NCBI GenBank assembly: GCA_001179505.1
Contig: CDMY01000007.1
Span: 1-49,044, forward strand
Length of the DNA: 49,044 nucleotides
Origin: Vitrella brassicaformis
Lineage: Eukaryota; Sar; Vitrellaceae
Direction of reading: 5' to 3'
The notes beneath the pieces are model-generated. The model worked only from the letters and a program-made list of their open reading frames with translations. It ran no database searches and was not told the origin of the DNA. Positions 22,001 to 33,385 of this stretch are shown piece after piece (position 1 is the first letter of the stretch; every line of letters begins with the position of its first letter). Made by a program: the position numbers and the translations under genes.

Positions 22001-25000
22001 TGCGTACGGCACGCTGCTCGACCCACCTGGCCCATGCCTTTGAAGAATCCCTCCTCCAGCTCGTGCCACTCATCCCATAGGAGGTCCCGGACGGCTGGCT
22101 CGAGGTCGCTGACATACCCTGGCAGCGACGACACATCTATCCTGTCCTCCTTCTTCTCCTCTTTTTTCTTCTCTCCCTCTGCCGGCTGGCCCTCCTCCGC
22201 ATCTCCCTCACCCTGTGCACCTGGCTGTGCCTCAGTGGCTGCGGGAGGTTCCTCTGCTGCTGCTGTGGGGGCGGGCTGTGTCTCGTCTGCCCTGGTCTCC
22301 TCTCCTCCCTCTTCCTTCGGCGGTGCCTGTGCCTCAGCCTTCTGCCTGAATCGGTCGTGGACCGTGTTGGCAAGGAGGGTGTAGGCGCTCTCGGGTGGCT
22401 CCTCGCCTGTGGGGGCGGAGGGCGCCGCGGGAAGGGAGAGGTCAACCAATCGAGGCATCTCCTGATGAGACATGCATGGTATGTATCCATTGTGTAGATC
22501 GATCGACGCTCACACACCTCGTTGCCAAAGTGATCGAGAAAGGTGTCGATGGCCTCCTGCTCCACATCGAAGGCGTGACAGCGGTCAACCATCGTGCCCT
22601 GATATACATCAAGACATGCATGTGTGAAATGGCATTGGGCCGACAGCGTGGCGAACTGACCATGGGGTTCTGGGGGTCTTCATAGGGCAGCAGCCTCTCG
22701 AAGGCAAGCGGCTTGTGGGATGGGGGCTCGCCCTCCACCACCACAACATTACCTGTCTCGGGGTCGATTCTCCTCCCCAGCGCAGTGCGAATGACCTCCT
22801 CAGTCGGTATCTTCACACGGACATGGAAGTCAGCCCCGCCTTCACGCCTCACCGGTGGAGGCACGGGCATTGGAGGCATCGGCTGAATCAGCGCTGCACG
22901 CCTCTTCTCCCTCTCAGCGACGGACAGTGGCCGCCTTGACGGCAGAAGGAAGCCCGAGAGCCTCTCTTCAAGAGTGGCGTATTGCTCAAAGGTGCTGGGG
23001 AAGCCGAGGAGAAGCCAGCCATGAGGGACGAGACCGTGGAGAGGCTCGATGCGTGTGACAGGGGCAGGCTCGGGGGCGCCTCCCTGAGAGCCACAAAGAC
23101 AGAGCCACTGCTCTGTTGCTTCGCGGGTGGCTGATGTGTCTCCTGACCTTCTTCTTTTTCTTTGGGTCTTCCTTGGGTGGCGGGGGAGGAGTGGGGTCGG
23201 GCACAAAGCCTGCTGGGAAGAGTGCTCTGACTTTGGTGACGACCAAGTCAGCGTACAGCTCATTCGGCACCACCCCGCCACTGCAAAGACACGGAAACAT
23301 GGATACAATGTCACTCATGAGCAAATCCACCCAGTTGGCTCACCTCGATAGACTTTGGTGTGCCTGCTCGCCCAGCTCCTTCAGCCTCTGCGCTTCTGCT
23401 GAGAGCTCTTGTGGCTCCGCTGGCGGCTCGTCCTTCTTGCCACTCTTGCCCTTGCTGTTTGCCTCTGCAACGGGTGGCACATCCCCCTGGTGCTCGTGGT
23501 GCCCCGCCAGCGTGAGCGCCTCCGCCAGGATAGTTTCGGGTTTCAGCAGGGAGAGGCCGAAGCGGTCGCAGAGATACGAGGCGATCATGCCCTCGCCAGA
23601 GAGTGGCTTGGCGGTGAGTATGAGTCTTATCGGCACGTCTGGCACGTCAGGTGCAGGAGGGTCGGGGGGCGGCGGGAACTTGTGTTCGATCAGCGATGCC
23701 ACGATCACACCCAGTCGGTACAGCACCGGCTCCCCGCTGGGCTTGACTTCAATAGCATCCGACAGCGCCGTGACGACAGCACCGACCTGAATGAAACACA
23801 CAAGAGACTGCATTCCTCATGTCTTTGCCTCGTTTGTGGCGTCCCCACCGCGGCGTCCCTCTGCATAACGGCCTTGGCTTCCTCCGCCGCCTGCAGGGGC
23901 GGCGCGACCATCGCCCACTGCCCCCGGCCGTCAAGGTAGGCCCGCACTTCAGCGCTCTCCACCACCCCCAGCGACCGAATGACGCGAGGCTCCTCCATGC
24001 CCTCAGCTGAGTGAAGAAGGAGAATAAACATACATGACAATCCGCGTGTACGTATTCATCTTCATCCTCTTCTCACATCTGTCCTCAATCGCCGGTGGCT
24101 CGGCGAGAGGGAATCGGGATGTTTTGCGAGTCTGTGCGGCGTCGAGAAGACTGGGCAGGGGTGCAGTGAAGCCGATGAGTGAGGGCTCGGGCGGCGATGG
24201 GACCGCCTGGCCGTCGACGAACAGTGACATCCACTCGCGCCACAGCTGACTGTCCACGGCATGCTGCATGGGCAAGACAACAATACACACATCACATTGA
24301 TTGCGATGGTACACACATTACGCCCAAGACGACAGACAAGATATCGAGACACGTAGAGGCATTGTGGCCAGGTATCGTGCTGACCGCATCGGTGGTTTGT
24401 CGTTGGTAGAGGGCAGCGTTGACGACGCTGAGGATGAGATCCAGTGTGTCCTCACACGCAGTGGCGTGACGCATCTTCTGGTCGGCCTGACACATCCATA
24501 CATTGTGCTCGTGTGGACACAGCACAAGAGAGGAGCTGCCATACGTACTTTGCGATTCCTGTCGAGCTCTCGGTAGTAGGAGGCCTCCTGCTCTGTCTGC
24601 TGCCTCCGGGCCGCTTCTGATGCCCTGGACCCCAACATGCAACACCTTGATGTTATGGGCACACGCAGAGTGAGTGTCTGAGTGCTCGCTCACTCCAGCA
24701 GTTTCCTGTCCATCTGGAGTGCCCACTGTGCGTCCTCCTCCCTCTTCTGCTGATACTGTCTCCCACGCAGCTCCCGATTCTGCCTGAAGACCTCCTCGTG
24801 CCGGCGGATCTTCCACACCTCGTAGGCCAGCTCACGTTCTCGCTTGGACTGACGGTTAACCTGCTCGAGCAGCATCTCCTCGAACCCCTTCCTTTGCGCC
24901 AGCTCCTGGGCCTGCTGCTGCTCCACCAGCACTTTGCGGCGACGCCGTTCTCTGATGGAGCGAGACGGACGGGAGGAGGTGGCAGGTCTGTTTGCTTGTC

Positions 25001-26487
25001 CTTTGCTTGATGTGTGCTTGCCTTTCTCTTCGCGCCTGGTCGATGGCTTTCTTGTTCTCCTTGATGCGTCTGAGGCATGCAGGCCACACACGTTCGTGTG
25101 TCTCGCGCGTCTGTGTGTCGTCACCTCACTTCATGGTGAGGTCAGAGGTGACTTTCATTTCCTTGTCGGTGGGGAGCCGGTCGATCATGGTCTGAAGCAG
25201 CTCCAGCCCAGTGGTCACCTCAGTGCCCGCTTCACCCTCCTCCAAACTGATGGCACACACACACACACACACACACGCGGATAATGGCGCACTGGGGCAA
25301 TTAGATGTGTTCTGCTATCACCCTCTCGGCACAGTGTCGATGCCGATTCGCTGGAGGTTCTCCTCGAAGGACTCGATGCCGCCGCGCATGTCATCCTCAG
25401 CAGCCTGACGCACCTTGGCCATCTTGCTGCCCACACAGGGAACACAAAAGTCAACGATGAGTGGGACGCCCTGCTCTCTGTTCATGTCATGTCTCACTCT
25501 TTGTGCTTGTCTTGACGCTTGCGCTCAAAGCGGACGCCCTCAAACTCCCTGCGTACATAGATGTGTACACGTGAGTAGTCAGGTGAAGGATCAAGCAGGC
25601 TTTTCACTCAGAGGACGGACCTCTTTGCATTTGCGATCTGGTTTTTCTGCCACTGGTGCCAGCCCTCTTGCTCCCAGAGCTTCTTGAACTCCTGGTTGCG
25701 CTGGAAGGTCGCCAGCCGCTGGTCGCGGAACTCACGGCGGTTCTGGTCTATCATGTCGCCTATCATCCTGACGAACAGACACACACAGATTGTCTGTGTT
25801 GTGCCCGGGTGGGGCACTTTTCGTGTGTTCACTTTTCCTTGATAACGGCCTTTTCCTCCATGTCGAGTCTCTCGTCCTCGTATTTCTTGAGCAGCAGGTC
25901 CATCTTGAGCTGGTAGTTGGGCATGGTCAGTGTCCGCAGCCTCGAGTCGACAAAGTTCATCGTGTGGGCATCATACTGACGCAGACAGACACCCCTTCAT
26001 CCCAGACATGCAGGTGCCCCTCCCTCTCTCCCCTTCCACCTTTGGCTTGGTCAGTCGAATCGATTTGGTTGTGCCCATACCGCCCTTGGCCATCCCCTCC
26101 TTGCTTTGCTCGGCCTGCCGTTCGAGGGCCATCTTGAGCCGGTACAGCAGCCGTAGGGCGGCACCCCGCTGCCTCTCCATGACGCTGCGCATGGCTCGGG
26201 TGTCGAACTTGATCTTGAGGGAGCGGAAGGTGGGCTCCAGCTTCTTGAAGTTGGCCATTTTGGCAGCGGCAGTGGAGCTGCACACACCAAACACAGTGCA
26301 GGCATGTGGCCCCCTTTCGTATGTGGGTCATTCACCTGTCGCTGAAGCCCTGGAAGTCATCCTGCTGATGAAACTTGTGCAGGAGCTCCCCGAGCAGATA
26401 GCCATTGGCGAAATCATCCTCGAAAGACCGAATTGGGCGTGAGAGGCACACCTCATGCTCCAACCACGAGGACAGTAGCTGTGACAT
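19050..26487 (-). CDS. SPEF2: SPEF2/CPC1 central-pair apparatus protein
   Basis: SPEF2 (CPC1 in Chlamydomonas) is a central-pair projection protein needed for flagellar beating. About 28 exons give roughly 1,900 residues, similar to animal SPEF2. The start MSQLLSSWLEHEVCLSRP opens a CH-like domain continuing with FANGYLLGELLHKFHQQDDF. Basic coiled coils follow between about 24700 and 25950 (KRERELAYEVWKIRRHEEVF). A degenerate adenylate-kinase-like domain lies at about 22700-23660, with LILTAKPLSGEGMIASYL in the P-loop position and GWLLLGFPSTFEQYATLEER in the lid/core position. A conserved C-terminal region contains AFLDRPDDKQ and EELHQRAADLSFELF. A Lys-rich spacer (KEDPKKKKK) and an Ala/Glu-rich spacer resemble those of relatives. 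The Walker A lysine appears replaced by Glu. The gene shares a 96-base promoter with its divergent neighbour. Confidence 0.93.
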
Positions 26488-26583
26488 GCTTCGCTGTGTG
26501 CTGAGCTTCAAACTTCAAGTTGTTTGCATGCACAGTCTCGGGGGCCTGGGGGGGCGCGAGCGCGCAGCGTCGTGCGGTGAAGG
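26488..26583. promoter_or_regulatory. Bidirectional promoter, SPEF2 / coiled-coil gene
   Basis: 96 bases separate the two start codons. The palindrome TGCATGCA lies at 26525-26532; in apicomplexans it is a known AP2-factor binding sequence. A GC-rich GCGCGAGCGCGC segment lies at about 26554-26565. Confidence 0.45.
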
Positions 26584-28898
26584 ATGGGAGCGCAGCCTAC
26601 TAAGGCGGGGTCGCCGCAGGCGGCCTCTAACAGGAGGCAGCTCGTCTTCCAAGTGTGTTCTCTGTACAACTTCCCTTCAAAGAGCGTCACGGAGGTACGA
26701 GCAGGCCAGCAGATGGATAAGGGAGGCCAACCACGGCCCATGAAGAGGGTCCCGCACACACACGAGGGACCATGTGTATGTCCATTGGTTCTGCAGGAAT
26801 GGGTGCTGCGTTTCGATAGCGATTCGTCTGTGGGTTATGTGTTGCCAACGCGTGGAGTGCAGTCCATCCCGGTCACGCGCATCGCTGACAGGCTCAAGTG
26901 CCAGATTTGCAGGTGAGGGAAACCATACATAGATCCATCCATCTGATCCATGGCTCTTTTCCCTTCATCAGAGTGCGCGCTGACAGCTATTTCTACCGTG
27001 AGCCCGAGGCTGAGCAGACCGCCAACTCGAGCCCGACGGCCAAAAGATCTGCCAGAAGTGCAAAGGCCTTCCCTGCGCTCGATTCCAGTGCCGATGCGCT
27101 GCCCGAATCATCGGGACGCATCGACGTCAGGACATGGATGGACGGATGGATGGATGGATGGCATCCGTCACTTCTGTATGTGTGTATGTGCATGTCAGCT
27201 GGGCGAGGGGTCTGACGTTACTGTGGTGATGGAGCTGGACCTCGATATCAACTACATCGACGCACACCACATGGGTAAGAGAGCAGCGGAAGGGATAACG
27301 CATCCCCTGACTGAGTGCTTGGTTGACGTCCGTTGCTTGTCGCTGCACATGTGCCTTCCGTTCAGGTTTGATATATCGTGAGTGGATAGGTTTCCCTAGC
27401 GATGAGGTGTCGTCTGCCGCGTCCCCCTCTTCCACGGCTGCTGCTGCTGCTGCGGCGGCCACGCAGCCCTCCAAGCTCATAGATGACAATCCAGGCAGCG
27501 GAAACGGGTGAGAAATGGCATGAATGGATGAAAAGCCTGTTCATGACTGCTCTTCTGTCCCTTCAGTGTGAGTTTGGCGCATGCGTTGACGGCTGGGTCG
27601 CGTCCTGACATCCCCAAGATGATCGTATCGGTGAGCTGAGACCACCAAGCTGTGCAACAGGGGGGAAACAAAGAACACCGACGGCATCCTGGATTTCGCT
27701 CTGTCTCCACAGATTCAGCTGCCGTCATCTCCAGCAAAAAGTGCCCGACTCGCAGAGGGGCTGACATGCACCAACACACCTGTATGCGTCTTTTGTGTGT
27801 GCAGTTAGTGATTTGTCCATCGGAAAGTTCTCTGCCGGCCGGTCGGAGCGTACATGTGGGATGGCCGGGCAGCACCCTGCAGACGCCAAGAGTAGGCACT
27901 GTCGACATTCCCATCTCCCACAGCAATCGGTACACGTGTCTCTACCTCTCCCTGCTGCAGATTCTTCGTATCTGATGAAGATCCTGGCCAAGTGGGCGGA
28001 GAACCAGGAGGTCAGGTACCAGGGGAAGAAGAGAGTCGCATAGCAGTCAGTGTATGGCTTCTTCTTCTTGTACTTGACTGTATGCAGGCTGCCGCTCGCT
28101 CGTTGCAGGACGCGTATGAGAGTTTGAAGGAGGTGTCGCAGATACAGCAGGTGCGCTAATGCATTGGATGGGCACATGGATGTCCACAATAGTATGTCTC
28201 CTCTCCCTCTTCCCCTTATCGCAGAAGAATCGCAACCTACAGGATCTCATCATAGAGCGGGTAGCACTTCGAACACGCCGGTGCAGTCCTTCCTCTCATT
28301 CCTTCTGTCGGTGTGTGTGGTCGTCAGGACCAAGAGATTCAGTCTCTCCGTGCCCAGCTGGAGCGCGCCAATGAGGCGGCCAGGCGTGCGAGCGCAGGGT
28401 CTGAGAGGGCCTCGTCGCTCTCCCTCTTCTCGCGCACCAGCGTCGTCAAGGGCAAGACGCAGCAGAACAAACCCAACGGCAAGGCGGCGGGGGGATACCT
28501 CGACGACTTCGCCGACAAATACAAAGACGGTAGGCCACATGCACACGAGGCACACAGCCATCCCTCTCTCTACGCGCGTCTCATTCATTTTGTCTTCAGA
28601 GGACCGTGCTGCCCGCTCCAGTGGCACCCAGAAGGGCCCGGCGCCCAGCGGCACATTCGACAGTGAGCATGGCCAAGATGTTCCTGCTGTTGCCGGGCCC
28701 AAGAGCGACTCAGATGCGCTGAGCAATCCTGAGGTGGGGACGGGTGTGCAGCTGCTGACGGGCGGGTCATTCGGCAGCTTCAACCTCATGAGCCACATCC
28801 GGGCGCATCACGCCAAGGGGCAGAGTCAGGGGCAGGTCAATGGTGCTGCTGCTACCGCAGACAACGGCACCGCAGCGCAGAACGGCAGTGCCAGATAG
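26584..28898 (+). CDS. Unrecognised protein with N-terminal beta-rich region and C-terminal coiled coil
   Basis: I do not recognise a family with confidence. The start MGAQPTKAGSPQAAS precedes RRQLVFQVCSLYNFPSKSVT; after an intron comes EWVLRFDSDSSVGYVLPTR and later VTVVMELDLDINYIDAHHMG, alternating strands that could form a C2-like fold. About ten small exons follow. The C-terminal part holds coiled coil (LQDAYESLKEVSQIQQ, then DQEIQSLRAQLERANEAARR) and a Ser/Gly-rich tail ending in NGSAR and TAG. It is divergent from SPEF2 across 96 bases, which may hint at flagellar co-expression, but that is inference. Exons between 27570 and 28150 are uncertain. Confidence 0.6.
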
Positions 28899-29001
28899 AT
28901 AGACATCAGCAGTGTACCATGAATGTCTACTTCTGAACGCTGCATGTTTACACTGCGATCGGACTGAGAAGTTGCTGATGAACTGATGAATTGAGGAGAG
29001 A

Positions 29002-31386
29002 ATGGAGGCATCGTCAGCTGCCGATGACGGCAAGGAGGCCAAACGCGCTGAGAGGAAGCGCAAGATGGATCAGCTGGCTGCCAAGATGCGGGCGAAACAA
29101 GGGAAGGCGGAGGATGACGATGATAGCGGCGGGGAGCAAGGCGAAGGCGATGAGGATGACGACGGTAGCTATGAGGAGAGGCCCAGGCGCAGACCACACA
29201 GAACTGCCACCGACGCGCCCAGAAAGATGGGCACAGCACAGGTATGAGCGGCACGACATCGATTCATTAATTGTCCTTTGTTTTCTTTGTATCACTGCAT
29301 CAGTTTCTATCGCACGGCAACGACCTGAGGCGCAAACGCAACGAGGAGGAGGACTGCTATGGCGATGATGACGATGACTTCATCGATGGTACGCACAGTG
29401 AATGGACGCCATTGCATATGCACTCATGGACGCTGTGGTTGGTTCAGATGACGATGATGCCATCGAGTACCACGATAGCGAAGAGAAGAAGAAGCGCAAG
29501 AAGCGTGGCGGCAAGGCGAGGGAGAAGCGCCGCGCCGCCACGACCAACAGGGGCGGCCGGCTCAAGCAGAAGAAGCGGCGTCGGAAGGACAGCGACAGTG
29601 AGGACTCGTCGTCAGGGGATAGCAGCGATGAGAGCGGGGAGAGCGGGGGCGAGGAGGGCGAGGAGGGCGAGGAGGAGGGAGAGAATGATGATGACGATGT
29701 GGATGAGAGGGCCATGTACATGCGGTCGCTGCATGAGGAGCCCGACAGGCGCAGGGGGGGATGTGATGAAGACATCGACCCCAGAAAGGCGTTCAAGAGG
29801 TACACCCACTGGCTTCCATCCACATATGTGATTGATGGGCCTGTCTGTCCGCTGTGTGGTGTGTGTAAGGTACGTGGAGTATCTGTGTCTGCTCACGCTG
29901 TCGCCCACATTCGACTACGACGCATATGAGAAGCAGCTGCAGCAGGAGGAAGACGACGATGTCGATGGTCAGCCGCTTATGCTCACATATGACTTATGCA
30001 TAGTGTGTGTTGGCCATGTGTGGGTTGGCGCAGATGAGAATGATGCACCCAAGGGTCGGGCGTACTACACAGTAGCAGAGCAGCGCGTCGAGGACAAGCT
30101 GCGCACCCTGCAGCACTCGCAGCTGGAATCACGCTTCACCAAGGACGTCACGGACCGGCTGTGTCGCCGACCGCAATTCTTCTACTACCAATTGGGCCGC
30201 GCACAGATTGACCGCCTGTAAACAAACACGGCTCAAGAGAGGCAGGCCTGGGTAACACTGCATTCATTCACGAGAGCGTGGCCGCCCCTTGTGTGTTGTG
30301 TGTGTGTGTGCAGGAGGGAGATGCGTGAGAAGTGCGTTGCCTGCCACCGTAGCCGGCCGCCTCCCAGCCGCAGCATCCTCATGAACGGCACCCAATACGA
30401 CTCTGGTGGGGCAACTGACTGAAGCCAATAAAGCTCCATACATGGATACACACACTCTGCTTTTCTGGCATGTGCGTGGTGCGTGTGTGCAGAGGCGCTG
30501 TGGGAGGGCGACATTCGTCCGTTCATGGGCAGGCAGAGCAGAATGAGAACAAGACCACTGATGCATCCAACAGCTTCCATTGCACCTTTGGTATTTATTG
30601 CTGCAGAGGCTTTCCAGCTGCCGTGGCTGGGGCAGGCAGCATTCCCTGACGACCAAGGTAAGGCGTCCATCAGCCATCCATCCATCCATCCATTCCTCAT
30701 TCCATCCGTCAGACCCCTTCAAGTCCGACGATGGTGAGGGCGATGCCATGGACGGTGCTGGTGACCCTGCGACCATTGCATACCCCTTCTACACCCAGGG
30801 CGCACGCTACTCAAACCCATACGACATGCAGAGTGAGTGGGCTGCGTGTGGTGTGCATCCATCGACCTTCCCACCCATCCGTCCGTCGTGTGGCTGTATG
30901 CCTCTGCAGACGAGTACACGCATGTGGCTCACCCAGAGGACAACGCAGAAGATCGGATGCTCGTCGGTGAGTGAGCCAAACACCAATCCACCGACCCACA
31001 TGCAGCCGCTGTGTCTGCGTGTCATTTCGTTCAGGGTCGACGTGTGGCGACCGCATGAGACGGTGGCACTACCTGCAGCACTACAAGGCCAAGCTGCTGT
31101 GGAAGATACACACCGAGCTGGAGAGCATGTCGTCAGAAATGCGCAAGAAACCTCTTAGCGCGGCCAAGACCGTCCGCACGGTAGGCAGCTGAATGGATGG
31201 ATGGGCGGCACACGGAAGAAGACACACCACCCCGCACATGATATGTGTCTGTGTCTGTGTGTGTGTGTGTGGTGGGTGTAGTCGCATGGCGAGGATTGGT
31301 GGAAGGAGTACGAGGCGTACTGTTCATTTGGGGCGGAGCATGGCGAGAAGGGGCAGCTTGCCACCGACACATGGATGGACGCATGA
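29002..31386 (+). CDS. Acidic/basic low-complexity protein with DUF4211 (CCDC82-like) region
   Basis: The start MEASSAADDGKEAKRAERKR opens a region of alternating acidic and basic low complexity (about 29002-29800, e.g. DDDDAIEYHDSEEKKKRKKR). That pattern is typical of nuclear chromatin- or nucleolus-associated proteins. The folded part from about 29870 contains YVEYLCLLTLSPTFDYDAYE, RPQFFYYQLGRAQIDRL and then REMREKCVACHRSRPPPSR with NGTQYDS. A CxxC followed by a GxxYD-type strand is what I expect of DUF4211, the domain of human CCDC82. Later exons (GSTCGDRMRRWHYLQHYKAK) end in WWKEYEAYCSFGAEHG and the stop at 31384-31386. About ten exons are present; boundaries between 30480 and 30660 are unclear. 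It lies about 100 bases downstream of its same-strand neighbour. Confidence 0.62.
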
Positions 31387-31693
31387 TCCAGTTCTGTAGC
31401 TGACGGGGCAGGCGTAGCATTCATGCATTCATGGGACAGGCATGTGCGATGCATGCTTCATGCCATCCATCCCGGCAGTGTCTGTCAATATGTATAGTTG
31501 GTTCACGCATATATCGATCACACACCTCCAGCTGTACAGACAGAGTAAGCTAACGGCAATCAATCGAAAACTATGCCCCACCATGCCTGACGACACAAAC
31601 AAATCGGACCAGACATTCACATGACTTGCCACTCCTCTCTTTCACAATGTACAACTGTGCTTGTCACCCACTCACCGGTATTGGTTGTCTCCC
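31387..31693. other. Convergent intergenic interval
   Basis: Tail-to-tail spacer between the DUF4211-like and TLDc genes. It is AT-richer than the surrounding genes and contains several ATGC-rich short repeats (CATTCATGCATTCATG-like near 31420). No gene is seen. Confidence 0.6.
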
Positions 31694-33217
31694 TCACTGC
31701 TGATACAACGCCCACATCTCGATGTCGGTGGCGGTGAAAGAGATGCTGCCCGCCAAAGTGCCCTTGCCCTCACGCTCCTCCGGCCCTCGGTACCCCTGCG
31801 GCAACCACTCCTTACTCACCCACACGTTGCAACGATGGAGGTTCTTTTCTCGGCCGCCACTGACGCTGTGCCCCAGCCAGATACAGCCCACCCCGTCCCC
31901 CACATTGATGGCCAGACTGCCATTGGCCTGATCGGTGGATGGCACCACCGCCTCGCTCCCTGCGATGAACACAGCCTGGTCGCCTGCAGGTAGGGGTATC
32001 TTGGTGGGAGTTTCGAAGGCGCCGCTGATGCTGTAGAGCGACACGGGGCAGCTGGTGATCGTGTATGATGTGTTCGTCCGGCTGTGTGAGGGAGCCCTCG
32101 ATGGTAATGGCGAGGAGGTGGCTCTCGCCGTGGCGAATGAGGATGAGCGGGCGGCCGTCTTGTCGCTTGAGGAACTGTCGATACTGCCAGCCGTGACGTG
32201 ACGCCCTGAATGAAGGAAAGAAGGCGCATGTCAGTCATGTGTGGTGTGTTGTGGTCTCAGCACGTACTCACTTGTATCGCAGGCTCATGCTGCTGAAGTA
32301 TGTGAAGCCGTTGAGCCGTCAACCAACGGCGCGTATGTCACTATGTTGGGATCCTGTGTGTAACACAACAACACATGTATGTGCACATGCATGACGCACA
32401 CACCCTTGTCTGTCTGTCTGTCTGTCTGTCTGTCGCATCTCCCTCACCGATCCCTCCCTGCACAGTTGAGATGCGATGCGCTTCAGCTTCACACACGAGC
32501 TCTGCACACACGACACACACCACAAATAAATGAGATGCCCCACATGGAGTCAAAGCACACAATCAATGAGAGTCCTTACACAGGGGAGTATGGCGAGATT
32601 TCTGTACATTCGACGCTGCATGAGGTACATCTGCCGTCCTAGGTTCCCCGTCTTCGACGCCAGCTCTTGTTCGTCATCATGCAGATCGACTTGGATGCGC
32701 GTCATGTGATCGTCCTGGGCCTGCTGCTCTCCCTGCAGCTCACCGATGAGCAAACCATAGCTCTGCAAGCAAACAGACAGCAGGAGTGTGGTCACCGATC
32801 GCATCCATCCATCCATCCATCCATCTGGACATACTTACCTGTACTTGTTGCTTGAGTGCCTCCGTCTCTTGCTCAAGTGCCTGCCGAGCAGCGGTCTCGC
32901 GGTCCAGCTCCCTCTTCAACAACCCAGCCACCTGCACACATACACACACACACCACTGCACCGTAGACACTGTTGGTCGGTGCACCAAAGTACCATGGTC
33001 GTATGGTCGAGGGCTGCCTGCTGCCGCTCGAGCCGGTCCTGCATGCGACTCAGCCGCTTGTGATACGCCGCCTCCGCCGCGACCATATCTACAATCCTCT
33101 GCATACAATGAATGGATCAGAAGCACACATGACTCCTGACATCCATCCATCCATCCATCCATCCATCCATCGATTCACCTGCTGCACCTGGCCCAGCGCC
33201 TGCTGGATGTCAGCCAT
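31694..33217 (-). CDS. Coiled-coil protein with C-terminal TLDc domain, apparently frameshifted
   Basis: The start MADIQQALGQVQQ is followed by small coiled-coil exons: RIVDMVAAEAAYHKRLSRMQ, then VAGLLKRELDRETAARQALE, then LLIGELQGEQQAQDDHM. The C-terminal part matches the TLDc fold: REGSDPNIVTYAPLVD, then LRYKASRHGWQYRQFL, then GRPLILIRHGESHLLAITIE, then CPVSLYSISGAFETPTKI, SLAINVGDGVGCIWLG and the closing AGSISFTATDIEMWAL. TLDc proteins are linked to oxidation resistance and V-ATPase regulation. The segment from about 32298 to 32065 sits in a different frame from the parts on either side. No splice site can reconcile them, and an in-frame TGA precedes it. It is therefore either a recent pseudogene or affected by two base-calling errors. 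It is divergent from the next gene. Confidence 0.72.
33141..33170 (+). repeat. (ATCC)n repeat in the TLDc gene first intron
   Basis: About seven ATCC units lie directly upstream, on the minus strand, of the second coding exon. Confidence 0.9.
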
Positions 33218-33385
33218 GCTCAGGCCATCACAATCACCACCCTGCCATGAGGGAACCAAAACGGGGAGGCCATGTGTCCCTCTTCTGTCGGCCGCCGTCG
33301 TTTTCTCTTGCTTGTATGCTTACCGCAGCTGTTGTCGATTGACATCCGGACCCCATGCCGCTCTCCTCCACTGCCTTCGCCGCAG
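33218..33385. promoter_or_regulatory. Bidirectional promoter, TLDc gene / coiled-coil gene
   Basis: At most 168 bases lie between the chosen starts. It is less if the upstream in-frame ATG at 33272 is used. No TGCGAGCT core or other motif stands out. Confidence 0.4.
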
